This document shows, piece after piece, positions 34,417 to 46,747 of a DNA stretch of 64,000 nucleotides. The position numbers and the translations under genes were made by a program. The notes under the pieces were generated by a model, which had not been told where the DNA came from, did not search any database, and saw only the letters and a list, made by a program, of their open reading frames with translations. Source of the stretch: Cyclina sinensis (taxonomy: Eukaryota > Mollusca > Bivalvia > Venerida > Veneridae); assembly GCA_012932295.1 (NCBI GenBank), contig JAAONU010000009.1:12565796-12629795 (forward strand), in the 5' to 3' direction. The stretch's first letter is position 1, and each line of letters opens with the position of its first letter.

Positions 34417-35319
34417 AACCATATTATTATAAGAAACCAAGTATGTTTAAAATTTATAGAATTAATGCAAACTGATAACAAAAAAAACATTGATCATGTT
34501 AGCAAAATATATTAAAAGCGCATTAGCTATTAGGACTACAATTCTGAATGTTTAGTGTGATGCTGTGATTTAGTTTAGTATTTAGTGGAACGCGGACTGA
34601 TCTGACGACAGTACTTTATTTGCATAATTCATGATAGACGTAAATGATATTATAATTCACTGCGTTACTAGTATTAGCGTTGAATATAGTCTTCATAATT
34701 ATGTCTTTGTAACCATGCGTGCATAATTACGGGATTGCTCGTACGTACTAATGAAATACCCGGTATGTGTCGTCAAGTCAGATCGGGTGCACTGACAGGT
34801 ACTAATAAGATTTTACAGATTGTTGTTACATGTTTGATACTATTTCTGGTCCATACATGAGTACTGTGTAATTGTTTAACTTAGTGTTATTATTTTCAAT
34901 CGTTTAACATGCGTTGAACACTTATTCTAACGGTTGAATCATGTTAGTTTAAGAAGTTTATTATATAATAGATGAGATATATTAAATATATACAGCTGCA
35001 CTAACTGTAGTCTCTAAAAATATCTATTGACACACCAAATACTAAAATATTAAAATATATTGCAATTGAACAATTATACATTACTTATTGTACGATAGTG
35101 TATATATGGCACATCCTCAAAAAATAACAGCTGGTATTTGCTACTCATATTTGTAGCTGATATTTATTTATTGATAATTTATATGTGTCGTGTCACGTGA
35201 CAGTTAATTGTTATATATATAAAATGTATACTGTGTATACAAAACAACGATGTACGTATGTACAAGTTGAGAAAATAAACTATGTTTTGTTCTGTTCTGT
35301 TCTGTTCTGATATGTAATA

Positions 35320-36040
35320 ATAGTTCAAACAGTTGCGTTGGTTTTTCAAATGAATCGTGATTAATCTTGTAATTAAAGGGAGGTAACAGCTTCTTTTACA
35401 AACTGTTTTTGAAAGATAGAGTTACTGCTCTTTAGACAGAAATTAATCAAATTTGTTACTTTTTTTCATACAATAGTCTAGTAGAATTTTAAAAAAGGCA
35501 AAATTGTGAACTTCGAAGTTGATTTACTTCTAGAATTTTGTTATCATTTAAAGAGTATCGATACCATTAATCTCATGTTTACTAAGCAATTAGATTTTCT
35601 CTCATTCTGAATATCTCGGAATTAAGTTTAGTTCCAAACTCTAAAAGCTTAAAGTGTTTTTTTGTAGATATGCGTTAAAATTTATTTACAAAAGACATTT
35701 TAAATTCCACCTTTCAAAATGTAAGTATTTATTTAGTCCCTTAAACGCGGTGTATATCTTATAAAATGTTTAACTGGCGTTTCACATTCATATTTTAGTC
35801 AACACTGAATACATATAAACAAGAAAAAAAAGCATCGTAGGATAGATGCAATATACGCCCGTCAGCCTAGGCTGTGAACTGATGATGCCAGATTTTTCAC
35901 TTGGCACTGCACAAATATTTCGAAATCATAAAATTAAGCATGAATAGTTTTACAACTCTGTAGTTGAAACGACACGAACAGACTCTTATCAATAAACCAT
36001 AAATTATCTACATACCAAAAATGTTTTAAGAGGGAACATC
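35320..36040. other. Unannotated AT-rich sequence
   Basis: No feature recognised between the LINE tail and the alternating repeat array. Confidence 0.5.
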
Positions 36041-36049
36041 TGATGATAC

Positions 36050-38060
36050 ATTACAGAGATATATTTCTTGCGCACTGCACTTCTACTTATTACCAGATAT
36101 CTTTATTCTAAGTTTCAAGTCAATCCCTTTCATAATAATCAAGTTATGCTCTGGACAAAAATTCATTATAAAACCGAAGAAACGTAGATAACTTTAAACT
36201 GGATAAGTCGAGAAGAAGGGAGATAATTCAAAAGTGGGACCAGGAAGAGTTATGGTTCTTGTGCAGTGAACTTTTACTTCTTACCATCTATCTTTATATT
36301 AAGCTTCAAGACAATCTCTTTCATAGTGTTTAAGTTATCCTCCGGACAAAAATTCTTTATTGAAATTCAAGAAGTGCTTATTAAAACCTGAATAAGGAAG
36401 AGTTTTGATTTTTTTTTTTTTTGGCATTACACTTCTCCTTGTTGCCAGCTATTTATTATTCAGTTTCACATCAATTTGCTTCACATATGTAAAGTTATGC
36501 TCCAGTAAAAAAAAAACGATTATAAAAGGGGAGATAATTGAAAATCTGGAAAGTTATAATAATATGGTTCTTATGCAAGTCATTTCTACTTCTTATCATC
36601 TATCTATGTTTCAAGTTTCAAGTCAATATCTTTCATGGTCTTCAAGTCATGATGCACACAAATATTGATCATAAAATCTGAAAAGAGAAAATAACTCAAA
36701 AACAGGAAAAGATAGAGTAATACTTCTTGTGCAGTGCACTTCTCCATGTCATTACCTATCTATATTTCAAGTTTCACATAAATTCACTTTATTGTTTTAA
36801 AGTTATGCTCTGGACAAAAATAATAAGAAGTAAGATAATTAAAATACTTGACACGACAGAGTCACAGCTTGAAGCACTGCACTTTTACTTCTTACAATCT
36901 ATCTTTATCTTAGATTTCAAGACAATCTCTTTGTACGGTGTTCAACTTATGCTCCGGACAAATATTCGTTATTAACATTAAAGAAGGGGAGATAATTAAA
37001 AAAACTGATACAGTAGAGTTATGCTTTTTGGCAGTACACATCTTCTTGTCGCCATCTTATCTATGTTTAAAGTTTTACGTCAATTGTCTTCACAGTTTTT
37101 TACTTATGCTTCTGGCTAAAAAAAAAATAAGAGGGGAGATAATTCAATAATAAGACAAGATAGAGTAATGGTTCTTTTGCAATGCATTTCTACTTCTTAT
37201 CATCTATATTTTATTAAGTTTCATAGTGTTTAAGTTATGCACGGGACAAAAATTCATTATAGGGATTAAAAAGGGGAAATTACTCAAAATCGAGTTATGC
37301 TTCTTTGGTATTGCACTTTTCCTTGTCGTCAGCTATCTATATTTAAAGTTTCACGTCAATTCACATCATAATTTTAAAGTTATGCTCCGGTCAAAAAAGG
37401 GCATATAATTCAAAAATGGGGCCAGGAAGTGTTATGGTTCGTGAGTTCTACACTTTTACTTCTTACCATCTATCTTTTTCTGAAGTTTCAAAACCATTTC
37501 ATAATGTTCAAGTTATGCTCCGTACAAAAACTCATAAGAGAAATTAAAGAAGGGGATATTACTAAAACAACTGGGTAAGTTAGAGCTAGTTATCTTTAGC
37601 AATGCACATCTCCTTGTTGCCAGCCATCTAAATTTCAAGTTTCACATCAATTCACTTCATAGTTTTATAGTTGTGCTTCGGTCAAAAACATTTTAAGAGA
37701 GAAGTTAATTAAAAAATGGGACCAGGAAGAGTTATGTTATGTACACTGCACTTCTACTTCTTACCATCTATCTTTATATTAAGTTTCAAGACAAACCCTT
37801 TCATAGTGTTCAAGGTTTGCTCCGCACAAAAATTCATTATAGAAATTAAGGAAGGGGAGATTACTCAAAACCTGGATATGGTAGATTCATGTTTTTGCAC
37901 TGCACTTTAACTTGAGGCCAGCTATTCACATCAACTCACTGTATAGTTTTTAAGTTATGCTCTGGACAAAAAAAATCAAGAGGGGAGATAATTTTAAAAA
38001 TGGGACCAAATAGAGTTATGGTTCTTTTGTATTGCACTTCTTCTTATTGCAAGAAAGCTG
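36050..38060 (+). repeat. Alternating A/B higher-order repeat, about 300 bp per dimer
   Basis: Two related monomers of about 150 bp alternate. Type A has 'cacttctacttcttaccatc' and 'tttatattaagtttcaag' at about 36265, 36570, 36880, 37180, 37450, 37750 and 38030. Type B has 'ccttgttgccagctatct'-like text and 'agtttcacatcaattcac' at about 36435, 36740, 37045, 37320, 37605 and 37905. Both share 'aagttatgctccgg' and 'gaggggagataatt'. So there are about 6.5 dimers. The several 60-90-residue frames here are repeat products. Confidence 0.88.
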
Positions 38061-38228
38061 CAAGTTTGAAGTAAGTAAGTCTATTAGCAATAGAGTTATT
38101 GTCTGGACAAGGTCTGGATGCCACCTGCCCGGCCGCCACGGGGTTTCCTATACGGCAATCTTTTGGCGGGCAATTAAAAATAGACAAATAAAGGCCATAT
38201 TTATCAAGGAAGTATCTTAAGAAAGTAA

Positions 38229-38459
38229 ATGTCCATTATTAGCCAGGAAGGGTTTATTGGCCATTGTCTGAACAAGTGGTGTTGCTTTTCAATGACTAAG
38301 AGTGATTTAGTTGATCTGCTGAGTGTTTTAGAAAGTTGGCAGAGTTTACACTATGCATTGCTTCGGCATTGTGCTAGTACTCCGATGAAGAGAATAGTTG
38401 GAACTGCTATCGAGAAAAAATGGCAAAAATATGGTGAAAAATGGCGTGTACTACTGTAG
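38229..38459 (+). CDS. Hypothetical 76-residue open frame
   Basis: I do not recognise this frame. It encodes a mixed, non-repetitive peptide with 'LLSVLESWQSLHYALLRH' and a basic, aromatic end 'KKWQKYGEKWRVLL'. Composition is more protein-like than neighbouring frames. It lies just beyond the A/B repeat array and has no clear promoter, splice sites or poly(A) signal that I can tie to it. It could be an exon, a fragment of a mobile-element protein, or chance. Confidence 0.2.
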   Translation: MSIISQEGFIGHCLNKWCCFSMTKSDLVDLLSVLESWQSLHYALLRHCASTPMKRIVGTAIEKKWQKYGEKWRVLL

Positions 38460-38464
38460 TATTA

Positions 38465-39700
38465 ATTGAATATACAGCAACAAAAACATAAACAACAAAA
38501 AGTTAATTCGTTAAATTTAACCTTGCAAAATGTTCTCCAAACTATCGCAAATTATTTTTAAAACACTTTAATTGGTGGATTTACGTTATAATGCCTGTTT
38601 TCTGATTTTATTTATCACTGGAAGCGGTTTTAGACTATAGTACCTGTCTACACCTGAGTGTAGTGAAATAAGGTGATGAGCCCTCTTTACATGTTTAGTG
38701 TAGGAATCGATACATGAGATATTGACATAGCATCTCATTCAGTAGATCATTAGAAGAATGATTTATTGAATGCATTATTAGCCTAGCCAATTCACCACTG
38801 GAGCACAAATACGCTGAAATCTTCATTTCCTTTAAAATAAATACAATTTAACATATTTTTCCTCAGTCATAAAAAGTTGAAAATAAACAATTGTAAGCGC
38901 AACAGGTATACTGTATCCCATAATATTACATCTAAGCCAGCCGTCAAGGTTACGTAAGATTCCGTTTTTAAGATAAATCCTGTTTTGGTTTGGAATAAAT
39001 TTGATAATTGTATCCAGCTTATATTGAAATTGTACCCCATCTCTTTTTGTAGAAATTGCCCAGATCACCATCCCTCTTCACACTTCTCATTGTTTACCGA
39101 ACAGGATTTTTCTTTTAAAAAACAAAAACTTTTAGGTTTATTACCTTTAAACTTAGATGACGGATGTTTGTTTGTGTACATGTTGACTTCGAATAAGAAA
39201 TAGTTGCAGTTTTTAATCATGAATTAGTATAAAATAAAGATATTTTTATTTCGGGGAAGGGGGTGGGGGATGTCTGTATAAAACAAGTATATCCCAAAGT
39301 GATACAATTTTAATATTTTTAAACGAAAAGTATCTTTAAGCAAGCCCTACGTTCGAATGAACGCCATGCCTCCGGTGGAGCCTCATAAAGGTTTAAGTTT
39401 TATGACAAACTAACAAACAGACAAACAGAAAGACAGACCAGAAACTGCTAAAACATGTTAGGGTTATAAAGCTTTACTGAAAATTTACAAAGCTTTACTG
39501 AAAATTTACCTGGAATAGCTGGCTAAAATGATTCTGAATGTTTTACCTTGTGATAATTGTTAGCTGGTAGATCTGTTAAAGAAGTGTTATTAAAAGATTT
39601 ATATAAGCTTATAGTATCATTACCAAATAATAAAATGTTTACTTTCTTACATTATTTCCTTAGTAGTTTTACTCATAGATAAATACTTGCTTACTATAGA
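38465..39700. other. Unannotated sequence
   Basis: No supported gene. A two-copy short duplication 'aaagctttactgaaaattta' lies at about 39467-39507. Confidence 0.5.
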
Positions 39701-39704
39701 TTTG

Positions 39705-40335
39705 GTGTAGTCCGTCTGGCGGTTCGTCTTTCCGTCCGTCCGTCTATCTGTCCGTTCGTCCGTCACAGTTTGATTGGAACATATCTCTAAAACTATTTAG
39801 GTTATAAACCGAAAACAATTCAAATGGGTATTATGAAATACAAAATTGAATTTTTAGAACACAAACAAAAAATATTCAAATACATATACAAATTATACAA
39901 TATAAATAGGAAAATACTGAACACAAATGAAACGATATAGATTATAATTGATATTATACAATACAAACTGAAATTATAGAATAGAAATAAAGAAATATCA
40001 AATACAAATACAAATTATACAATAGTAATAGGAAAATATTGAACACAAATGAAACAATATAGAATATAAATTGATATTTTACAATACAAACTGAAATTAT
40101 AGAATAGAAATAAAGAAATTATCAAACACAGATACAAATTATACAATAGTAATAGGAAAATATTGAACACAAATGAAACGATAGAGAATATAAATTGATA
40201 TTTTACGATACAAACTGGAATTATAGAATAGAAATTAAGAAATTATCAAACACAAATACAAATTATACACTATAAGTAGGAAAATATTGAACATAAATGA
40301 AAGGATAGAGAATATATATTGCTTAAGTATACAAT
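39705..40335 (+). repeat. GTCC-headed A-rich tandem repeat, about 122-bp unit
   Basis: A run of GTCC/GTCT tetramers (39712-39766) is followed by A-rich units in which 'acacaaatgaaacgata' and 'caatacaaactgaaattat' recur about every 122 bp (near 39925, 40047, 40169 and 40291). About four units. Non-coding. Confidence 0.78.
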
Positions 40336-40399
40336 ACAAATATCAAAATCGAATAGTGCCACGCATAACACGCCATAAAAAATTATGAAGTGAAGAGTT

Positions 40400-41035
40400 T
40401 CAATTACTATGCACTGCAATTCTACTCAATAAGATTTAACCGCATACGAAGTATATATATCTTAATTGTATTGTATACTTCCTATTTATGTTCCATAATC
40501 TGTCAGTTTGAATTGTATTTTCGTTATTTGTATTCAAAGTTCACTTGGTTGAATTGTATATTTCCTTATTTGTATTGTATAATTTTACTTTACTGTTTAA
40601 TCTTGTTTTTGGTCATATTTCTATTGTATAACGGAACTGTGGGATGTTTATTTTGTGTCCATGGATTTCATTGGGTGAGAAATAGCAATATGGCTGCGCC
40701 TATGCAGAGAATCAAAACAAATCCCATCATGCAATTATATAACATAAATTGGTTTTATCGCGTTTTTTGCGTATTGAATTCACACATATCAGTTTTAGAA
40801 AACAAGTGACCTGACATACAATATAAATGGAATCGTTTACAATATAATTAGAAGACATTAAACACAAATAACAGAAATAGAAGATAAATGCACAGGATAC
40901 AACACAAATAAATTATATTATACAATACAAATGATGATTATACAATATAAACGTAAGAATATACAATACAATGAAAGTATTATCAAATGCAAATGACAAA
41001 AATCAAATTTTGCAACGCCTTACACGCCAAAAGTT
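40400..41035. repeat. Inverted and direct copies of the A-rich repeat
   Basis: 40480-40610 is T-rich and is the reverse-complement style of the preceding array (for example 'ttgtattgtataattttac' against 'attatacaatacaaa'). From 40820 the A-rich orientation returns. The phrase with 'cgcataacacgccataaaa' near 40362 reappears as 'cgccttacacgccaaaag' near 41014. So a segment has been inverted inside, or flanked by, two direct copies. A 139-residue frame at 40390-40809 lies in this repeat and is not supported as a gene. Confidence 0.6.
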
Positions 41036-41059
41036 TTTAGTTATCCCCTGTACTATTCT

Positions 41060-41330
41060 TCCTATTTATTTTGTGTTTGGACTATAACTCTAAAAGTATT
41101 TGAGGTATCAACGTTAAACCTCAAAGGTGCATAGATGTCATTAAGGAGTCATGCAGTGCATAGGAACTCTAACTCTTCACTTGATAACTTTTGAGTTATT
41201 GTCCTTTGTTATTTGTTATACTTAATTTTGTTCGGAATGTAAATTAAAAGTATCTAAGGTATCAACATCAACTTCATAGTGCATACTTGTCATTGAGTGG
41301 TAGTGTAATGCATAAGAAGAGATTTTAAAG
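41060..41330 (+). repeat. Two-copy dispersed repeat segment
   Basis: 'aaaagtatttgaggtatcaac' with 'aaaggtgcatagatgtcatt' (near 41090-41145) is matched by 'aaaagtatctaaggtatcaac' with 'tagtgcatacttgtcattga' (near 41245-41300). Spacing is about 155 bp. Confidence 0.7.
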
Positions 41331-41624
41331 GATTGCTTTGAAGATTACATGAAGACTTTGAAGCTTCAAGGACATGACAGGTAACATATTGTAACATTGC
41401 TTTGTGTTATAACCATTGCTTTGTGATATAACTGTAGTGTAAATTGTAGTTATGTACTCTGAATTGTAGTGCATTTATAGCTAACTATATGATTTCTCCT
41501 AGTTAGCTCGTCTGTTTTCAAAGTTATTATGGACACTGGGTCGTCGTCAGAGCGTCGTGCAAAAACTTTAATAAAGCTGATTACTCGTAAACCATAAGAC
41601 TTAGAGTTTTGATATTTGGTGTGT

Positions 41625-41662
41625 AGCATTATATATATATATACATATAATAATATATATAT

Positions 41663-41696
<34 letters not shown>

Positions 41697-41697
41697 G
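41625..41697. repeat. AT-rich microsatellite
   Basis: Mostly alternating TA with short interruptions. Open frames across it on both strands are artefacts. Confidence 0.9.
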
Positions 41698-41819
41698 GAA
41701 AATTTTCTTCTCTAAAACTGTTTGACACAGAACTTCATATTATGTCGCTTGGTTTTAAATTAGCCCCACCTCAGGGGTCACCTGGTTTCGCATCGATTTA
41801 TGTAAATGTCTAGTGCTAT

Positions 41820-43300
41820 GTCCATTGATCAAATGTTTCCATGTATAATATGTATTTACCATATGTGCTTTGAAAATTTTTTTAGAGTTGCTTTTATGTT
41901 TTATTCCTAGTTATTGCATGAGTGCAGTTTGTTGAATTAAAAATGAAATTTAAAAAGAATCATCGTTTTCTTATTGTATTGTTGGGTTTCGCTCGACTGC
42001 GATTTACACAGGACCAGTCTAGTCAAGTTTTTTTCCAACCCCAGGGACTCCGAACTAGCGATGTTCCATTGTATATTTTATTTATGCTTACGTCAGAGAT
42101 TGTCTACTTTTTATACACAGCAGTTGGTGTTACTGGAAGAAAAGGTTATTTTCTATTTTGTTTTAGTTTTTCTAATAATATTGTACTCTAGTTTGTAATG
42201 TCTACCTTGATTTCTGTAATACATGACAAAAATAATATCTATATCTTAATTGTATGTATTTAGTATGACAAAAAATGTGTAGTTAACGTCGATAAACTTT
42301 CTTCTGTCTGTCTGTCTGTCTGTCTGTTTACCGCTGAGAATTATCGGCCTTGTGTTTTATGACTGACGCACAAATCACCTACCTGAACTTTTTGTTATTG
42401 TTGTTGTTGTTTGTATCTTATACGAGCTAATTTTATTTACTGGTCATATGTTTGTCAAAGTTACACGTCTGTACAGATTTTTGCTTTGAATTACATGTTC
42501 ATAGTAAATAGAAGAAACACTGAAGCTTGTTTAATATTATATGTATAATGAAATGTATGAACTTGAAATAGAACAAAAACTCTATGGACATTAATTTTTG
42601 GTGAACAGATAACTGATTTTTTATCAGAAATAAAAAGAGGAAAGAACAGTATTGTATAATTATTTAAGACGTCCTGTTTTTCCATTTCATTGTCTGAAGC
42701 AACCATTGTAACACCAGAGTTGTTAATGTAATATGACAGTAAATCAAACCCTCACTCATAACTGAGAAGAACTTTTTAGAGTTGTCGATTTCCTTTTTAA
42801 TTACGTTTTTTCTTCTGTTTAACACTCATATAAAAGTTATCTTTCAGTTTCAGGTTCGTACTGTATTTATATACGTTAGTTGTGACGTATTCAGATTATA
42901 AAGAGCTTTGTTCACTTTCATTAAACCCTACACAGGAAAATATTGCCCGAGTTCAAACTTAAAACAGTGGAATTTTCGTACATTGAGCTTTACTTGTCTC
43001 CCCAAATTGAAAGGATTCTACCTTAAATGTCTCGACAAAGCTTATATTTGTAGAAGACATATACATGTTGTAACCAATAAAATGGCCTTTTAAATACAGA
43101 ACTGCACCTTTTTCAAAACTTGTACCTAATGTCTCTGACTGACTGACTCACAGATGGGCCGACGATGAAAAAAAGAAAATGTTCTTACATCTTGAAATTT
43201 TTGCTGCAATTGTGAAGAGAATATTTAAACTAAGTTACTGATTCATTTTTTTGATACAGAAAAACATCAAAATATAAAGTTTTTCACACTTTTATCGGTA
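41820..43300. other. Unannotated sequence
   Basis: It contains a short (GTCT)n run at 42304-42328 and a GTT run at 42392-42412. Several short frames exist without motif or splice support. Confidence 0.5.
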
Positions 43301-43372
43301 AAAAATTTACCCCGTTTGTCACGGGGTAGATACTTTAGTTATAATATTAATTTTGGCGCAACTTCAGAAGTA

Positions 43373-43453
43373 GGCGCTGTAGCTCAGTGGTCAAGATCGT
43401 CGCTCTATATTTTACTGACCGAAAGGTCGTGGGTTCGAATCCTGGTTAAGTCT
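43373..43453 (+). tRNA. tRNA-like sequence, probably a pseudogene or SINE head
   Basis: An A box ('TAGCTCAGTGG', about 43379) and a B box ('GGTTCGAATCC', about 43432) are spaced as in a tRNA gene. The T loop is intact, but the acceptor stem (GGCGCTG at the 5' side) has no complement at the 3' side and the anticodon arm is degenerate. A functional tRNA is unlikely. It could be a decayed tRNA gene or the head of a tRNA-derived SINE. Confidence 0.5.
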
Positions 43454-43914
43454 AAACTTTTTTTCAGTTTTCATGGTGTAAAGAAGCATAGTATTATGTT
43501 TTTTTCATATTATATTAAATTCTCTTAAATTCTAAAGGAAAAAAAATAGCAAAATTCTGTGAGTCAGTCGCTTTAAATTGAAACACATGTAACAAGTTTT
43601 TATTACAAAACTGCATAGTATAAGTTACCTTCTATCTACCGTTAACAACATAAGATCATTGTAAATTAGAGAACGAAAAATAACAGACGATAACTACCTT
43701 CATTGTTTTCTGAGTGTTTGAGCATTTCACGTTGTCATTAATACAAGTTAGTATAAACAGTTGCCTGTATTTTTTTTACTCCGAAAATATTTCATATGAA
43801 CAGAGTAGTTTAATTAGAATAATGATTTCAACTGATTGTTCTTTTATAAAAAAGAAACAATTTCTGAATCATAAGAACCATTTGGTGAGCAACTAGTAAC
43901 GGTATGATACATTT

Positions 43915-44365
43915 ATACTTTGTTGTCTTACTGACATTAGTGAAGGGATAAAAGGGTACAAGAACTTACTATTTTGTTGTCATACTGACATAAGTGAAGG
44001 GACAAGGGTACAAGAACTTACTATTTTGTTGTCATACTGACATAAGTGAAGGGATAAGGGTACAAGAACTTACTATTTTGTTGTCATACTGACATGAGTG
44101 AAGGAATAAAAGGGTACAAGAACTTACCATTTTGTTGTCATACTGACATTAGTGAAGGGATAAAAGGGTACAAGAACTTACCATTTTATTGTCATACTGA
44201 CATTAGTGAAGGGATAAAAGGGTAAAAGAACTTTATATTTTGTTGTCATACTGACATTAGTGAAGGCATAAAGGTGCCAGAACTTTATATTTTGTTGTCA
44301 AACTGACATTAGTGAAGGGATAAGGGTATAAGAAGTTTATTTTTTGTTGCCTTACTGGCATTTTA
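43915..44365 (+). repeat. 52-55-bp tandem repeat, about 8 units
   Basis: 'attttgttgtcatactgaca' followed by 'agtgaagggataa' and 'gggtacaagaactta' repeats at 43921, 43975, 44027, 44079 and onward, with increasing divergence to the right. Non-coding. Confidence 0.92.
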
Positions 44366-44569
44366 TAGATTTCATAATCAGCGTTCACTTATCCACATTA
44401 TCAAAAATATTAGCTTGCACTGGAAATTTTATAGCTTTTTAAAGCCAAAGGACATTATATGGTCATTCAAAGTATTTCATGTCCATATCTTTGTGTATCA
44501 CAAAACTGAAAGAATGAGAATGGAAGTACCTCCAGGAAATAAAAAAATTAAGTTAATTAAGAGGGAAAG

Positions 44570-45260
44570 GTGTTTTTACAGACGTGGGGAAAATATTCTG
44601 ATATATTTGTATCCCAGATAGAATATCTGGGGGCTATATTGGATTCAAGTCCGTTGGTCGGTCCGTCCGTCCGGCCGGCCGGCCGTAGACAAAATTTGTT
44701 CGGACTGTTTCTCAGCAACTATTCGTCAAATTTTAATAAGACTTTGCAAGATTCAAAAGTACTTAGTTGTGCATATCGTTGTCACATCATACTCCAATGA
44801 TTTTTTTCACTGAGTTATGGGCTTTTGATATTTTTATACACATCAATTTGTCCAGACTGTTTCTCATCAGCTATTATTTCAGATTTTAATATTTTGCAAG
44901 AATAATAAGTACCATGCCTAGTTGTGCATATTTTTGCAGCGTTCCACTGCCATGATTTTTCACAGAGTTGTTGGCCTTTGATTTTTAATACATTAATTTG
45001 TCCATGTTATTTATCAGCAACAAATTTTAATAATACTTTTCAAAATTCATATGTACCAAGCTCAATTGTGCCTGTCATTGTTGTGTTCCAGTCGAATGAA
45101 TTTTGATGGTTCTTTGAATTTTTTTAGATATAAAGTATAAATGGTTTGCCCATGCTGTTTTTAGCAACTGTATGTCAGATTTTATTATGCATCCAAATAG
45201 AATTTCTATGGTCTATATTTGATTCACATGCCTTTGTCAGTCCATCTGTCAGTCTGTTCA
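44570..45260 (+). repeat. Dispersed repeat with GTCC/GGCC run, plus-strand copy
   Basis: It starts near 'ttgtatcccagatagaatat' with a GTCC/GGCC run (44655-44690). Three internal segments each carry 'ttgtccggactgtttctcag'-like text, 'aattttaataagactttgc' and 'agttgtgcatat'. It is related to the copies at 13110-13350 (minus) and 50850-51240 (plus). Confidence 0.72.
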
Positions 45261-45264
45261 GCTG

Positions 45265-46465
45265 GCCGGGCTTAGCATAGTTGTTCTGCTTTGGTTACTG
45301 CATAGGTGATGTTGGTTTGATGTTTGTTTGGTTTTTTTTTTTGTTTTTTTTGGGGGGGAGGGGGGGTTTCACATAAAGGACAACATAAGTTTATCTACCT
45401 TAATTATCAGCAGCTATTTAATTCATTTGAAAAAAAAGTTTCGCAGCAATCATAAGAACTGACCATACATGTAGTTTAACATATGGTTTGCTTATTTCGC
45501 ACTGATGATTTTTCGTTGAATGATAGCTCTTTGATGTTTGTTTGTCAATGTAAGTTTTTCAACATTATTTTTTAAACTCTATTAAATTTTGTCTGAATTC
45601 AGCTAAACATTATAAATAAATAAGTATGAAGAGTTGTTCTGCTTAGTGATTTTATCATGTGTTCTGACTCTTTGGTGTTTATTATTCACATTAAAGTCAT
45701 CCAAAGTTACTTTGTGCTATGTCTCAGCAAATATTTGTGGGATTTCCAGATATGCATGATGTCTTTAGCATGTAGTGTGTGTTTCGAGTTCTGTTGTTGT
45801 TGTTTTTTTGTTTGGTTTTTTTTTTGGATTTTTTTTTGTGTGGTTTTTTCTGCAGGATGGTGAAGTTGTATGGGTTTATCCATAATGTTAACTTACACTG
45901 CTGAGTTTACTTTCAGCAGAAGTTTGAGTCTTGAGTTTTTCAACCGATTTTTGTATTCACTGCGTTAGCAGGGAATACAGAGTTACCGTATTTCCAGACT
46001 CTATACGATGCTTTGGAAATTCCTGAGAGCATACAAATTTAGTGTTCCGCAGCTGACAAAATAGTGCATAGAACTTGGCAATGTGGTACCAAATGCGTAA
46101 CTATTATATAAATACTTGTTGTAAAATGTAAAACTTCACTTTTTGCGATCTTTTATTGCTTTAATTGTATTTAGTGAGAGATTTGAGAAAAATCGTGGCG
46201 CATGATTCTTACGCAATTTTCTCAATCAATCGCTCATTGTGTCGCTAGTCTGGTTCTCGTTTCAGTCTTACGTTCATTCATTGCCGGATACCAACTTAAT
46301 CGTGCCGCCAAATCTAGCTTTAGCTAAATATGAAGAAAAAGTACATACCTTTACGAAGGAATTTACTTTTTTCTGTTTAAAGTAAATTTATATATTAGTT
46401 CTGCACATCGACTCAACTACATTTTAAATATACAAAACTCTAGCTTTGTTAGAGACTACTAAAGG
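45265..46465. other. Unannotated sequence
   Basis: Poly-T and poly-G runs at 45328-45366 and T-rich runs at 45800-45848. No gene is supported. Confidence 0.5.
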
Positions 46466-46472
46466 AATGTAA

Positions 46473-46486
46473 TGATCACGTGATCA
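46473..46486. promoter_or_regulatory. Perfect 14-bp palindrome with CACGTG E-box
   Basis: TGATCACGTGATCA is fully symmetric and centres on CACGTG, the core bound by bHLH-zipper factors such as USF or MYC/MAX. It lies 25-38 bases upstream of a possible start codon at 46511. A 'TTTCCGG' ETS-like word follows it. Promoter function is inference. Confidence 0.4.
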
Positions 46487-46510
46487 ATATTTCCGGTTTC
46501 GATTCATCGG

Positions 46511-46747
46511 ATGACTCAAAACAACAAAGAAGATCGTAAGTTTACATCTATTCGTTTGCTTGCTATATGCCGATGTAAACTGATGTCATTTAGATTTATC
46601 TCATCTAAATTTGTGTGTTTTTTATAGACAGTCATTCCCCCAGAGTTAGAGAACCGTGCTGCTGCAAACAGACGTCGAGACCTAAATTCTCAACTTATAG
46701 GAACGTTGAATGTTATTGTTTTGAAATCTATAAATAGTAACAAGTAA
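46511..46747 (+). CDS. Possible tiny two-exon gene of unknown function
   Basis: An ATG at 46511 opens eight codons ending at a good donor (exon 46511-46535, then GTAAGT). A pyrimidine-leaning stretch and 'tatagacag' give an acceptor after 46631; the second exon 46632-46747 continues in phase to a TAA. The joined product would be 46 residues, with 'LIPPELENRAAANRRRDL' in the middle and no known domain. Supporting points are the donor, the compatible phase, and the E-box palindrome just upstream. Against it: the product is tiny, no poly(A) signal is near, and a second frame across exon 2 is also open. It could instead be the 5' end of a longer gene whose later exons I cannot see. Confidence 0.25.

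Larger units (their letters stand above)
32986..35312 (+). mobile_element. 5'-truncated non-LTR retrotransposon with (TTCTG)n tail
   Basis: The element begins inside the reverse transcriptase, continues through the C-terminal Cys/His region to 34416, and has a 3' untranslated region of about 860 bp. It ends in AATAAA (35274-35279) followed at once by a short tandem repeat of TGTTC (35285-35311). A short-repeat tail rather than poly(A) differs from the LINE at 4217-9163 and fits CR1/L2/RTE-type groups; I cannot choose among them. The coding part has at least three frame breaks. 5' truncation is the common fate of such insertions. No target-site duplication is evident. Confidence 0.85.

Noticed and set aside
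36405..37910. Several 60-90-residue open frames
   Set aside because: They recur with the A/B repeat and share repeat-derived peptides such as 'LYLKFHVN', so they reflect the array.
40390..40809. A 139-residue open frame
   Set aside because: It is Tyr/Ile/Leu-rich because it reads the inverted T-rich copy of an A-rich repeat. No motif is visible.
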